A stretch of 64,000 nucleotides of DNA from VAZQ01 sp963702695 (GTDB taxonomy: Bacteria; Pseudomonadota; Alphaproteobacteria; Rhizobiales; Xanthobacteraceae). The DNA is taken from assembly GCA_963702695.1 (NCBI GenBank), contig CAVPDS010000001.1:1-64000 (forward strand), in the 5' to 3' direction. Under the pieces are notes generated by a model. That model searched no databases, was not told the origin of the DNA, and saw only the letters and a list, made by a program, of their open reading frames with translations. Both the position numbers and the translations under genes were made by a program. Of this stretch, positions 22,316 through 29,789 are shown one piece after another; the stretch's first letter is position 1, and every line of letters starts with the position of its first letter.

Positions 22316-23031
22316 TCTTTTATCTCTCAAACTCACTCCGTCGCTCGGAATGTATCAACTTCCGCAACTTGGCGAGATTTGGGCTTCGGTGGCGCGAGCG
22401 CGGGGAATCGGTTCGCCGCTTCGCAAATCCAACAATCGCGCTTCCCTCGGATGAATGTAGTCACGCGCATGGCGTCACTAATGCGGCCTCCCATGATCCA
22501 TCTAACAAATCGGCCCACGCACTCGCGACGCACGTGCCGCGAACCTCTTGCGTGGTCGCGTCTATATCGGGCGCCTGCGCCGATCTTGTCGGTCGCGTCG
22601 TCCATGCCGCGTGAACGTCCCGGCCACCCGAATGGTGGCAAACCGTGCAGCCCAAGCAATACGAGCTTGTGTTTCCACCGGGCGCACCGCCGCTATCGAA
22701 TGCCCGTGACTTAGAACCGGTCTCCATCAAAGCCGGCCCGTAGTCCGTTTCCAGCCTGCTTCACGCCCCGTGCCGCTCGACATTGGCTAACCCCCTTTGT
22801 CAGCGGTGCGGGGTTCCTTTGCTCGGACTGGAACGGCGGGGGCCGTAGGTGCTCCGCTGTGTGCATGAAAAATGGGTCCCCTTTCACCAACCCTCCCGGT
22901 GATTTCAAATCGAAAAAGCCGGTAAAGCCCCTCGTTGTTGTTCGGCTTACGGCAGCAGTCGGCTATCCGACAACTGACCTACTGTTACGAAGCTTTTACA
23001 TCAACTGCCGTCCAATATATCCGCCAGCTTC
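22316..23031. other. Intergenic region without recognisable gene
   Basis: More than 700 bases. Open frames exist on both strands (for example 22333-22659 and 22461-22730 minus, 22369-22614 plus) but none has a ribosome site, plausible composition or a recognised motif. The stretch is probably decayed island DNA. Confidence 0.45.
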
Positions 23032-23056
23032 GGAACGATCCCTGCGACAACTCGTT
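23032..23056 (+). promoter_or_regulatory. EcfG-type general stress response promoter
   Basis: GGAAC at 23032-23036, a 16-base spacer and CGTT at 23053-23056 match the promoter bound by the alphaproteobacterial stress sigma factor EcfG. The small exported protein gene starts 37 bases downstream at 23094. Confidence 0.7.
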
Positions 23057-23093
23057 CAAGGATGAGGAGCGACCTAACCCGGAGAAAGTTCCC

Positions 23094-23381
23094 ATGCGGA
23101 CCCTCATCGCCTCAGCAGCCATCGTGGCAGCGCTTGCCATTCCTCAGCTTGCGCTGGCACAGGCCGGTTCTCCCGCCAACGCGGCACCCTATTGCATGCA
23201 GAACCGGGACGGGTCGTTGAATTGCTCGTTCCAAACCATGCATGCCTGCGAATCGGACCACCAGGCCTCGCCCGGCGTGCGCTGCATTGATAATCCGCGT
23301 GCCGCGGCTACCAGCGGTCAGGGAAGGCCCTCAGGCACGCAGGGGAACGGATCGCAGCCGCTGCATCCAACCCCAAAGTAA
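23094..23381 (+). CDS. Small exported Cys-containing protein (DUF3551-like)
   Basis: A 95-residue protein with a clean signal peptide (LIASAAIVAALAIPQLALAQ, cleavage after about residue 22) and a mature part with four cysteines: YCMQNRDGSLNCSFQTMHAC and VRCIDNP, resembling the short DUF3551-type periplasmic proteins common in Bradyrhizobiaceae. The tail is Gly/Ser/Pro-rich. Start ATG 23094 has GGAGA at 23081-23085. The EcfG-type promoter upstream suggests induction by general stress. The function is unknown. Confidence 0.78.
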   Translation: MRTLIASAAIVAALAIPQLALAQAGSPANAAPYCMQNRDGSLNCSFQTMHACESDHQASPGVRCIDNPRAAATSGQGRPSGTQGNGSQPLHPTPK

Positions 23382-23490
23382 CGGACGGCTGACAAGTCAG
23401 CTAGCTAAACGCTGAAATCGCGATGAGACTTGCCCTGATCTCCTTCGAGTGAAGTGGGTCAGGGTGTTGGCGTGATTGCACATCTAATAT

Positions 23491-23532
23491 TAGGAATAAC
23501 TAAGGTTTAGTTAGGAATAACTAAGGTTTAGT
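23491..23532. repeat. Two tandem 21-bp palindromic operators (AACTAA-N3-TTAGTT)
   Basis: TAGGAATAACTAAGGTTTAGT occurs twice without change at 23491-23511 and 23512-23532. Each copy contains the palindrome AACTAAGGTTTAGTT, so two palindrome centres are 21 bp apart, two turns of the helix. This is the layout of a cooperative dimer-of-dimers repressor site. No gene with a ribosome site follows on the plus strand; the next coding region to the right is the end of a LysR gene. Confidence 0.75.
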
Positions 23533-23770
23533 TATGTATTGCTAGGACGATAGCGGTTCAAATCTGACGCTTGGCACCCACGACATGAAAGGTCACAAAC
23601 AGTTGCCGTTGGAGCGCTTGGACCCATCGCGAAAGATGCCGATGCTCTGACGTTGCGTCCGCTTTCACGGCATTGCGGAAGCGGATCGACGGGCTCTCTT
23701 GGCCAACCGCGACGCCTTTCGACCCGAAGGCGATTTGGCCGGATTGAGTGCGATCAGTCACCGTCGCTAT
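23533..23770. other. Region downstream of the tandem operators, no clear gene
   Basis: Plus strand: only a 21-codon frame from the ATG at 23584. Minus strand: a 67-codon GTG-started frame at 23558-23761 without a good ribosome site. I find no recognisable family in either; the gene once served by the operators may be lost. Confidence 0.4.
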
Positions 23771-24742
23771 TTATCGACGTGATTTTCCCGCCAGGCGATG
23801 AGTTGGATAGACGCCAACGCTTGGCGGCATCGCAGGAGCAACTCCACGCCGCGCAGCTTCTGCCTTCAAGAATGTGATTAAAGCCTGGAGTGGGCCGGTG
23901 ATTTGGCGGCGGCTCGAATAGTAAAGAAAGAAACCCGACAATCGTGGCGACCAATCCTCCAGTAACGGAACGAGTCGACCCGCTTTGAGATCGGCAGCGA
24001 CGTATTCGTACAACAGGTACGCCAGTCCAAGACCATCGCGGACCGCACGGATCGAAAGCTCTATGTCGTTCACAATCAGGCGGCCTTCAACACTGATATG
24101 CAGCACCTTGCCGTTCTTTTCAAAATCCCATCCGAAAATTGCGCCGTTCGGCAGACGATTGCGGATGCAATCATGATGGCGCAAGTCGCGCGGTGTCTTA
24201 GGCTGCGGATGACGCGCGACGTAATCGGGCGAGGCAACGACTAAAAAGCGTACTTCACCCATGACCCTCATCGCGATCATATCGCGGTCGATCTGTTCGC
24301 CGATACGGATGCCCGCATCGAAGCCTTCGGCGACGATATCAGCCGGCATCTTGACGACAGCAACATCCATTTGGACGCCGGGATATTCCCCCAAAAAGCG
24401 CGCGAGAATCGGTTCGATGAGTAAGGTTGCCACTGGCGGCTGCACTACGAGACGCAGCAATCCCGTCGGATTTTGCCAGTGATTAGCAACTTCGTCGACC
24501 GCCGCATTCAACTCGACAAGCGAGGGACCCACGCGCGCGAGTAGACGCGCACCAGCTTCAGTAAGCGAGACGCTGCGGGTCGTTCTATTCAACAGCCTGA
24601 CGCCCAGCCGCTCCTCCAGCGAGCGAAGATTTTGGCTGAGCGTGGACTTGCCGAGTCCTAGCTGCGCTGCCGCTTTGGCAAAGCTCCGCTGCTCGGCAAT
24701 CGCCGCGAAGGCGGACATTTCAGCAAATTTAGCCCCTCGCAT
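23771..24742 (-). CDS. LysR family transcriptional regulator
   Basis: About 323 residues. The helix-turn-helix lies at about residues 20-45 (SFAKAAAQLGLGKSTLSQNL), followed by RLLNRTTRSVSLTEAG, the usual LysR sequence, and an effector-binding domain. This subgroup (CRG-like, FGWDFEKNGKV, GLGLAYLLYEYVAADL) often controls adjacent oxidoreductase or transport genes. ATG at 24742 preferred; the frame is open 10 codons further. The divergent lipocalin-like gene 97 bases away is the likely target. Confidence 0.92.
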   Translation of the reverse strand: MRGAKFAEMSAFAAIAEQRSFAKAAAQLGLGKSTLSQNLRSLEERLGVRLLNRTTRSVSLTEAGARLLARVGPSLVELNAAVDEVANHWQNPTGLLRLVVQPPVATLLIEPILARFLGEYPGVQMDVAVVKMPADIVAEGFDAGIRIGEQIDRDMIAMRVMGEVRFLVVASPDYVARHPQPKTPRDLRHHDCIRNRLPNGAIFGWDFEKNGKVLHISVEGRLIVNDIELSIRAVRDGLGLAYLLYEYVAADLKAGRLVPLLEDWSPRLSGFFLYYSSRRQITGPLQALITFLKAEAARRGVAPAMPPSVGVYPTHRLAGKSRR

Positions 24743-24771
24743 TGTTCGGCTCAGGCGAACAGGTCGTTCCA

Positions 24772-24786
24772 ATAATATAGAATTAT
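24772..24786. promoter_or_regulatory. Candidate LysR-type binding site between divergent genes
   Basis: ATAAT-N5-ATTAT at 24772-24786 is an AT-rich interrupted palindrome of the size LysR regulators bind. It lies in the 96-base gap between the lysR gene and the lipocalin-like gene. Confidence 0.45.
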
Positions 24787-24838
24787 CAAATAATCGAGGG
24801 ACCAGTAAAAGGCAACGGACAACTTGGAGGGTCAGGCC

Positions 24839-25345
24839 GTGCCGCGAAAGTTGCTGCTTATTGCGATGGCGTGTCTGCTGCTGTTGCCGCTTGCAAGCCG
24901 CACGGCGACGACCCAGCCTGTCAAGGACCAGTTTGTGGGCACCTGGTCACTCGTCTCAATCCGCTACGTGCGCCCGGATGGCGCCGCAATCGAACCCTTC
25001 GGGCCTGACGCCAAAGGCATGTTGGTGTTTGACGGTACGCGCTTTGCCACACAGGTCACGGCAGCCAATCTGCCGAAATTCGCCTCGAACAATCGCATGG
25101 CGGGCACGCCGCAGGAATACGAGGCCATATCGCACGGCGTGGTCGCGTATTTCGGCACCTACACCGTGAATGAGACCGACCGCCTCGTCACCCTTCATAT
25201 CGAGCGCAGCTCATTCCCCAACTGGGAGGGAACTGACCAACAAAGGAAGTTCGAGTTCGTGGGCGACGAACTGCGATACACGGCAGCGAGTTCGACAGCC
25301 AATCCCGCAGAGGCTGCGCAGCTTGTATGGAAAAGGGCCCACTAG
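24839..25345 (+). CDS. Lipocalin-like domain exported protein
   Basis: About 168 residues: signal peptide (LLLIAMACLLLLPLASRTAT) followed by a domain with the lipocalin-like pattern FVGTWSLVSIRYVRPDGAAI, KGMLVFDGTRFATQV, and a YFGTYTVNETDRLVTLHIE strand run. Related domains occur in small binding proteins that hold hydrophobic molecules, but the ligand is not known. GTG start at 24839 is preceded by GGAGG at 24826-24830. Divergent from a LysR regulator that probably controls it. Confidence 0.8.
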   Translation: MPRKLLLIAMACLLLLPLASRTATTQPVKDQFVGTWSLVSIRYVRPDGAAIEPFGPDAKGMLVFDGTRFATQVTAANLPKFASNNRMAGTPQEYEAISHGVVAYFGTYTVNETDRLVTLHIERSSFPNWEGTDQQRKFEFVGDELRYTAASSTANPAEAAQLVWKRAH

Positions 25346-25346
25346 G

Positions 25347-25547
25347 CTAGGCCCGCGCTGTGAACCACTGATACCAATCCCCAGCCAATCCACGCGCTTG
25401 CTGTGGGGTCAGAGGCCGCCCCTCGCCGCTGCGCGCAGCACGTATGGTGGCAATCCTGCCCTCAATCTTGGTCTCCCACTCACGGTGCTTTTGCCGCGCG
25501 AGTAAAATGCTCACGGGGCCGCTATTGAAACGCTCCTCCCACGACAC
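25347..25547 (-). pseudogene. Site-specific tyrosine integrase, N-terminal fragment
   Basis: About 66 residues. The pattern KHREWETKIEGRIATIRAAR followed by PLTPQQARGLAGDWYQWF is characteristic of the N-terminal arm of phage-type integrases of the DUF6538 class, where it precedes the core-binding domain. Here the frame stops at 25347, and upstream it is closed by TGA, so both the true N-terminus and the catalytic part are missing. It lies 190 bases from the tRNA-Leu 3' end. Confidence 0.7.
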
Positions 25548-25737
25548 GCCGTACAGCTTTGCGTTTCAGCTTGCACATCGGCAGGAATACGCTTCCTGGC
25601 AGTGAAAACGCCGCGCCTATTGGCGCTGAATTTGGCCTTCGCTACAAGGGGCATGTGTTACGATTGTTGCAGCGCGGCCTGGATAAATGTCTAGTCTTTT
25701 CAGCAGTATATTGAGAGAACACCCTATTTTGGAGAGA

Positions 25738-25825
25738 TGGTGCGGGTGGAGGGAATTGAACCCACACTCCTTTTGAGGGAACTGGATTTTGAATCCAGCG
25801 CGTCTACCAGTTCCGCCACACCCGC
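25738..25825 (-). tRNA. tRNA-Leu (anticodon CAA)
   Basis: Minus strand from 25825: GCGGGTGTGGCGGAACTGGT, anticodon loop ATTCAAAATCC giving CAA, a long variable arm of class II tRNA, GGGTTCAATTCCC T-arm and encoded CCA at 25738-25740. Length 88 bases. Its 3' end faces the integrase fragment and the island to the left. Confidence 0.97.
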
Positions 25826-26010
25826 GATTGCGGATACCGTATAGCGGTGAAGTCCGGCAAAACCAACGGGAAATCGCCCTGCGCAAAATCGCCGCTTTCG
25901 CGCTTGTATTAAAGGACGCCGCTCACCATTAGATCGATGGGCGTCGCTGCCTGGGAGCCGGTTGGCCGCCCGGCCACTGGCCTCGCAGGCGATGGGGATG
26001 GAGAAGGGCC

Positions 26011-26574
26011 ATGGATGCGAGATTGCAGCGGCCGGCGACACATTATGACATCATGCGGCTCGCGCGCGAGCGGCCGGTCACGGCGGCTGCCGCGGTGGTC
26101 GCCGCCTTCGGCGCTGCGGCGATCCTCGGGGCCTGGTTCTTTCAGTTCGGCCTCGGGCTCAAGCCTTGCCCGCTCTGCCTCGAGCAGCGCTATGCGTATT
26201 ATTTCGGGATTCCGCTCGCGGCGCTGCTGATGCTGGGCGACTCGGTCGGCGCCAAGCGCCGGGTCTTGATCGCCGGCCTTGCGATCATTGCTGCGGGGAT
26301 GCTCTGGAACGCCGGGCTCGGCGTCTATCACGCCGGCATCGAATGGAAGCTGTGGGCCGGCCCGCAGGAGTGCTCAGGCTCGCTCGATAGCCTTGGCGGC
26401 AATCTGATGGATCAGCTCCGCACCATGAGCCCGGTGCGCTGCGACGAAGCCGCCTGGCGCTTCCTCGGCATTTCGCTCGCAGGCTACAACGCACTTATCT
26501 CGCTTGCGCTCGCCGCGGTCGCGGCCTGGGGCTTGGCGGCGACTTGGCGTCTGCCCGCGCGATACGACGACTGA
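26011..26574 (+). CDS. dsbB: Disulfide bond formation protein B (DsbB family)
   Basis: Inner-membrane enzyme that reoxidises DsbA using quinone. Four hydrophobic segments; the first periplasmic loop carries the redox pair KPCPLCLEQR and the second loop supplies the other cysteines (PQECSGSL and SPVRCDEAA). Length 187 residues is normal. ATG 26011 is used; MRLARERPVT 14 residues later is an alternative. No DsbA gene is adjacent. Confidence 0.9.
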   Translation: MDARLQRPATHYDIMRLARERPVTAAAAVVAAFGAAAILGAWFFQFGLGLKPCPLCLEQRYAYYFGIPLAALLMLGDSVGAKRRVLIAGLAIIAAGMLWNAGLGVYHAGIEWKLWAGPQECSGSLDSLGGNLMDQLRTMSPVRCDEAAWRFLGISLAGYNALISLALAAVAAWGLAATWRLPARYDD

Positions 26575-26616
26575 CACCGGGAAATTGCCGGCGCCGGCCG
26601 CGACCCGTGGTAGGCC

Positions 26617-26739
26617 ATGCCCTACGGCTACTTCGACGCGCGCGACCTGGTGCGGGTCGGCGCCTGGCTCACCCTCGTCGAGTTCATCATCCTGATGCTG
26701 CTGGCGCCGTTCTCCTCGCCGCTGATCGGCATCCACTGA
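26617..26739 (+). pseudogene. C-terminal remnant of an SLC13-type transporter
   Basis: Forty residues: YGYFDARDLVRVGAWLTLVE then FIILMLLAPFSSPLIGIH. This is the shape of the last helix of SLC13/DASS permeases (GY-F-DF-R-G-PLTL...P-L). A TAG lies two codons before the ATG, so no longer protein can be made. It could also be a genuine one-helix protein, but the match to the carrier end makes a relic more likely. Confidence 0.5.
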
Positions 26740-26790
26740 CGGGCAAGCCCATCCGCTGCGGGGAACGAGTCGCTCTCCGCAAGCGGCAGC

Positions 26791-27249
26791 CTACGGCTTC
26801 ACGTAGCTCCAGCCCTGCTCCTGCAGTTCCGAAAGCCGCACCACGCCGGCCGGCACGATCGTCGCTTCGGAAATGAGCGGCGGCCGCTTGCCCTCGGCCT
26901 TTTCCATGGCGCGCATGGTGTTGTTGCAGGCGGAGAACACGGTCTTTGCCGCTTTCGCGCGCAAAGCCTTGATCTTGTCCTTCACCGGCGAAGTGTCGTC
27001 ACGCAGCATGTGCAAACCCTGGCTGTAAGCCACGATCTCGACCACCGCTTCCTCGCCAAGTTCGTTGTAGTGCTCGTAGAAATTCGTCGCGTTGCCGAGC
27101 ACGAGATTCATGACGGCAGGGTCGTTCTGGTCCACGTGAAACGCGAGCCTGTGGACCTTCTTGTCACCTTCGGCGGCTGCCTTGCGGACGCCGAACGGAG
27201 TGACCGCGGCGAGCGCTGTGAAGACCGCGAAGAGATTTCTGCGATTCAT
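26791..27249 (-). CDS. DsrE/DsrF-like exported protein
   Basis: About 152 residues with an N-terminal signal (NRRNLFAVFTALAAVTPFGV) and a DsrE-like alpha/beta domain: HRLAFHVDQNDPAVMNLVLG, VVEIVAYSQGLHML, FSACNNTMRAMEKAEGK. A single Cys in the position used for sulfur relay is present (SACNNT). Such proteins are linked to sulfur trafficking; here export and lone context leave the job open. ATG at 27249 has GGAAA just upstream and is favoured over 27255. Confidence 0.85.
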   Translation of the reverse strand: MNRRNLFAVFTALAAVTPFGVRKAAAEGDKKVHRLAFHVDQNDPAVMNLVLGNATNFYEHYNELGEEAVVEIVAYSQGLHMLRDDTSPVKDKIKALRAKAAKTVFSACNNTMRAMEKAEGKRPPLISEATIVPAGVVRLSELQEQGWSYVKP

Positions 27250-27324
27250 GACCATTTCCTTTCAATTACGCAAAGAGGTTTGGAGGCAGGACATCGTTTA
27301 CTGGTGAGAATTAGCTGCGGTCGA

Positions 27325-28560
27325 TCACGTTGCGAGATTACCGAAGCGTTTCAAATTTTCCTTCTGCTTGTCGTTGCGTGGCGGCAGCTTGAACAGCCGC
27401 GCAGCTGTGCCGCCCAGGATGTTGTGTTTCGCCTTCTCGGACAGGAACGGCAGGTCCCAGACCGTCGAGGGCAGGTCGAAGTCCCAGTGCGGATAGTCGG
27501 ACGCATACATCAACTGCGTCTCGGCATTGATCATGCGGAAGGTGCATTCGAGCGCGGCCATGTCGACCCGCTCCATCGGCTGCGAGGCGTAGAACATGTC
27601 GCGCATGTAGTCCGACGGCTTCTTCTTCAGCAGCGGATATTCCGAATGGCGCAGCATGAACTCGTGATCGAGCCGCTGCATCAGGAACGGCACCCAGGCG
27701 AGCCCGCCCTCGATCCAGATCACCGGCAGCTTGGGGAAACGTTCGCCGAGCCCGTTGGTCACCCAGTTGGTGAGATGCAGGATGTTGTAGAACGGAAAGC
27801 CGAGCGCATGCACCGAGGCGAACCGGTTGAGGCTCTTGAATACCGGCTCGCCCATGTTGACCGCGGAATGGAACGCGAGCGAAAGGCCGCGTTCCTCCAT
27901 CGCCCGATAAACCTTCATGTAGCTGTTGTGATAGACCGGCAGGTGGCGGACCGACGTGATCATGAAACCAGTGACGTGCTTCCGATCGCCGAACGTCTCG
28001 ACCGTGCGCAGCGCCTCGTCGGGATCGGAGAACGGCATCGCCAGCATAGAATAGAAGCGACCGTCGGCCTCCGGCAGCGCCTTTTCGGTGAGCCAACGGT
28101 TGTAGGCAAAGCACAGCTCGATCTCCATCTCGGTCGAGGGATGCAGCCCGACGGCCAGCAGCATGGTCGGGAACAGGCAGGCATAGTCGACGCTCATCGC
28201 GTCCATCCAGCGATGGCCGAGCTGGACGTCGCGCGGCTTGCCGCCCTCGGTCTTTTCCGAGGAGCGCATCGGATAGCGCGTGATGCGGCCGCCCATGTCC
28301 TGGAAGCTCACCTGCGTCGGCATCAAGGTCTGGCGGCCCTTGGCGCGGCCGGCGAGCACGAGCTGGCGCAACACCTCGTTCTCGATGAAGGGGAGAAATT
28401 CGTCGTAGCACTCGTTCTCGTAATGATGGCTGTCGACGTCGGCGACCATGATGTCATCGAGATTGCGCTCGCGCGCCTGCCGCCGCGCATGCGCCAGCAG
28501 CCGGCCGGTGTTGAGCTCTTCGATCGCCACGCGGCGGCCGCGATCAGCGATGAGGTCCAT
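27325..28560 (-). CDS. Amidohydrolase family protein (amidohydrolase 2)
   Basis: TIM-barrel metal hydrolase of 411 residues. Metal-binding pattern: VADVDSHHYE at the N-terminus, LAFHSAVNMG in the middle and LMYASDYPHWDFDLP near the C-terminus with the catalytic Asp. Members of this ACMSD-like branch decarboxylate or hydrate aromatic-ring products. A Bug-type receptor relic lies upstream on the same strand, a pairing often seen in xenobiotic or aromatic acid clusters. Substrate not determined. Confidence 0.9.
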   Translation of the reverse strand: MDLIADRGRRVAIEELNTGRLLAHARRQARERNLDDIMVADVDSHHYENECYDEFLPFIENEVLRQLVLAGRAKGRQTLMPTQVSFQDMGGRITRYPMRSSEKTEGGKPRDVQLGHRWMDAMSVDYACLFPTMLLAVGLHPSTEMEIELCFAYNRWLTEKALPEADGRFYSMLAMPFSDPDEALRTVETFGDRKHVTGFMITSVRHLPVYHNSYMKVYRAMEERGLSLAFHSAVNMGEPVFKSLNRFASVHALGFPFYNILHLTNWVTNGLGERFPKLPVIWIEGGLAWVPFLMQRLDHEFMLRHSEYPLLKKKPSDYMRDMFYASQPMERVDMAALECTFRMINAETQLMYASDYPHWDFDLPSTVWDLPFLSEKAKHNILGGTAARLFKLPPRNDKQKENLKRFGNLAT

Positions 28561-28661
28561 AGGGGCGTCTCCTGGTCATTAGCCCGGTTGCAAGAATAGC
28601 CTTCTTCGGTGCCGGTCGTATACGGCACGTGCGGTGAAGGTCAAATGCATGTTGCCCCGCC

Positions 28662-28800
28662 TCACTCCGGCTTGAGGCCGGCGAACTTCACCACCCTGCC
28701 CCACTTCTCGGTCTCGTCCGCGAGCAGCTTGCCGAACGCCGGCGGCGAGAGCGCAAATCCGTCGTTGCCAAGCTGGGCGAGCCGCGCCGAGGGCGTGACG
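28662..28800 (-). pseudogene. Bug family receptor, C-terminal fragment
   Basis: Minus-strand frame ending at 28662 reads SARLAQLGNDGFALSPPAFG then KLLADETEKWGRVVKFAGLK, the standard end of tripartite tricarboxylate transporter receptors. The match ends at about 28800. The front of the same type of protein is found at 29790-30306 on the same strand, so a receptor gene was split by about 1 kb of other DNA, with loss of its middle (roughly 130 residues). Confidence 0.8.
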
Positions 28801-28825
28801 CGGCTACGATGAAAATTGCCGCAAA

Positions 28826-28880
28826 CTGACACAGGCCTCCTTGACTGACACAAGGCTCATTGTCTAACATAAGGCTCCTT
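28826..28880 (+). repeat. Three direct repeats (17 bp, period 19) overlapping a promoter
   Basis: CTGACACAGGCCTCCTT (28826-28842), CTGACACAAGGCTCATT (28845-28861) and CTAACATAAGGCTCCTT (28864-28880) are spaced exactly 19 bp. They end 23 bases before the ATG of the alpha-CTD gene. TTGACT at 28841-28846 and TAACAT at 28865-28870 with an 18-base spacer could be its promoter, embedded in the repeats. Confidence 0.75.
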
Positions 28881-28903
28881 AACTTAGAGAAGGGAGCGCG
28901 GCC

Positions 28904-29530
28904 ATGGAACTGGTAGTCAGCGGTTGGGGCCGGGATCACGGCGAAAAAGTCATTGCGAGACGCGACCTGACCAAGGCGCGGCTGTCTTCGTACAACGATT
29001 ACGCCCGCCCGGAGGTCTACGTCACAACTACTGAGAGCAAGGAGCCGTGGCCGTATATGAAAGAGCTTCGCGTTGTGCCGAATGGCAACGTCGAAGTGTG
29101 CTTCTTCGCGAAGATCACGCTCAACGGGGGGTACCTCGCGCGGCTTACGATGACGCGGCAGGAAGTCGCGAGACTGTTTCTGTCACAGTATGACGAATGC
29201 TCGTTTCAGGAACTGGTCAACGTGATTAACGAAGTTAGGGAAACAAGACCCGACCGGAAGTTTGCGCCTGTGTTACTCAAGCGCGTCAATGAGATCGGGC
29301 TTTCTGACGACGCGGCTGCCTGGCTGACAAAAAACTTCATATGGCAGGTCGGTGATTTGGTCCAGAAGACGGATGACCAGATGCGGGAGCTGCCGGGCTT
29401 TGATCATCACCTCTTCTTCGAGATAAAGAATTGGCTGATCCCGCTCGGTTTGGAGTACGGCATGACGGTCCACGATTGGCCGTCCACTCCCGACATCCAA
29501 TGCAATTCCTCGAAAGAGTGGACGACCTAG
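28904..29530 (+). CDS. Protein with degenerate RNA polymerase alpha-CTD-like domain
   Basis: 208 residues. The first 120 (KVIARRDLTKARLSSYNDYA; ELRVVPNGNVEVCFFAKITL; LARLTMTRQEVARLFLSQYD) are of unknown family. Residues about 125-195 follow the alpha-CTD pattern: LLKRVNEIGLSDDAAAWLTK, QVGDLVQKTDDQMRELPGF, FEIKNWLIPLGLEYGM, DW. The residues that touch DNA in true alpha-CTD (R and N of VRSANCLK) are replaced (DDAAAWLTK), so this copy may bind protein rather than DNA. ATG 28904 follows GGGAG. Lower GC than neighbours; part of an insert in a Bug receptor gene, and overlapping a second alpha-CTD gene by 31 bases. Confidence 0.78.
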   Translation: MELVVSGWGRDHGEKVIARRDLTKARLSSYNDYARPEVYVTTTESKEPWPYMKELRVVPNGNVEVCFFAKITLNGGYLARLTMTRQEVARLFLSQYDECSFQELVNVINEVRETRPDRKFAPVLLKRVNEIGLSDDAAAWLTKNFIWQVGDLVQKTDDQMRELPGFDHHLFFEIKNWLIPLGLEYGMTVHDWPSTPDIQCNSSKEWTT

Positions 29531-29754
29531 AGCTATCCGTCAGGACGGCCAACTGCTTGAAGAACGACAACATCGTCTACATCGGCGAACTCGTACAAAA
29601 GGAAGAAGCCGAGATGTTGCGAACGCCCAATTTCGGACGGAAGTCGCTCAACGAGATCAAAGAAGTGCTTGCTCAGATGGGACTGCATCTCGGTATGGAA
29701 ACTCCGAATTGGCGACGCGAACACATCGAGCTTCGTAAGCGACTTCTCGGATAG
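29500..29754 (+). CDS. Free-standing RNA polymerase alpha C-terminal domain homologue
   Basis: 84 residues almost wholly made of an alpha-CTD: FLERVDDLELSVRTANCLKN, DNIVYIGELVQKEEAEMLRT, PNFGRKSLNEIKEVLAQMGL, HLGMETPNW. The DNA-contact residues of the UP-element-binding surface (VRTANCLK and FGRKS) are conserved, unlike in the preceding gene. The ATG at 29500 overlaps the end of that gene in another frame; either the two are translationally coupled or a frameshift has split one tandem-domain protein. The N-terminal assembly domain of RpoA is absent, so it cannot join the polymerase core in the normal way. Confidence 0.82.
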   Translation: MQFLERVDDLELSVRTANCLKNDNIVYIGELVQKEEAEMLRTPNFGRKSLNEIKEVLAQMGLHLGMETPNWRREHIELRKRLLG

Positions 29755-29789
29755 AGCCTCAGGTACTGATTCCCCCGCGACATCGCGAC

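Noticed and set aside
22333..22730. Minus-strand frames between the COG4705-like and EcfG-controlled genes
   Set aside because: No motif, no ribosome site; left as non-coding.
23558..23761. 67-residue GTG-started frame after the LysR gene
   Set aside because: Weak start and no family; could not be supported as a gene.
27010..28599. 529-residue open frame opposite the amidohydrolase
   Set aside because: Antisense shadow with low-complexity composition.
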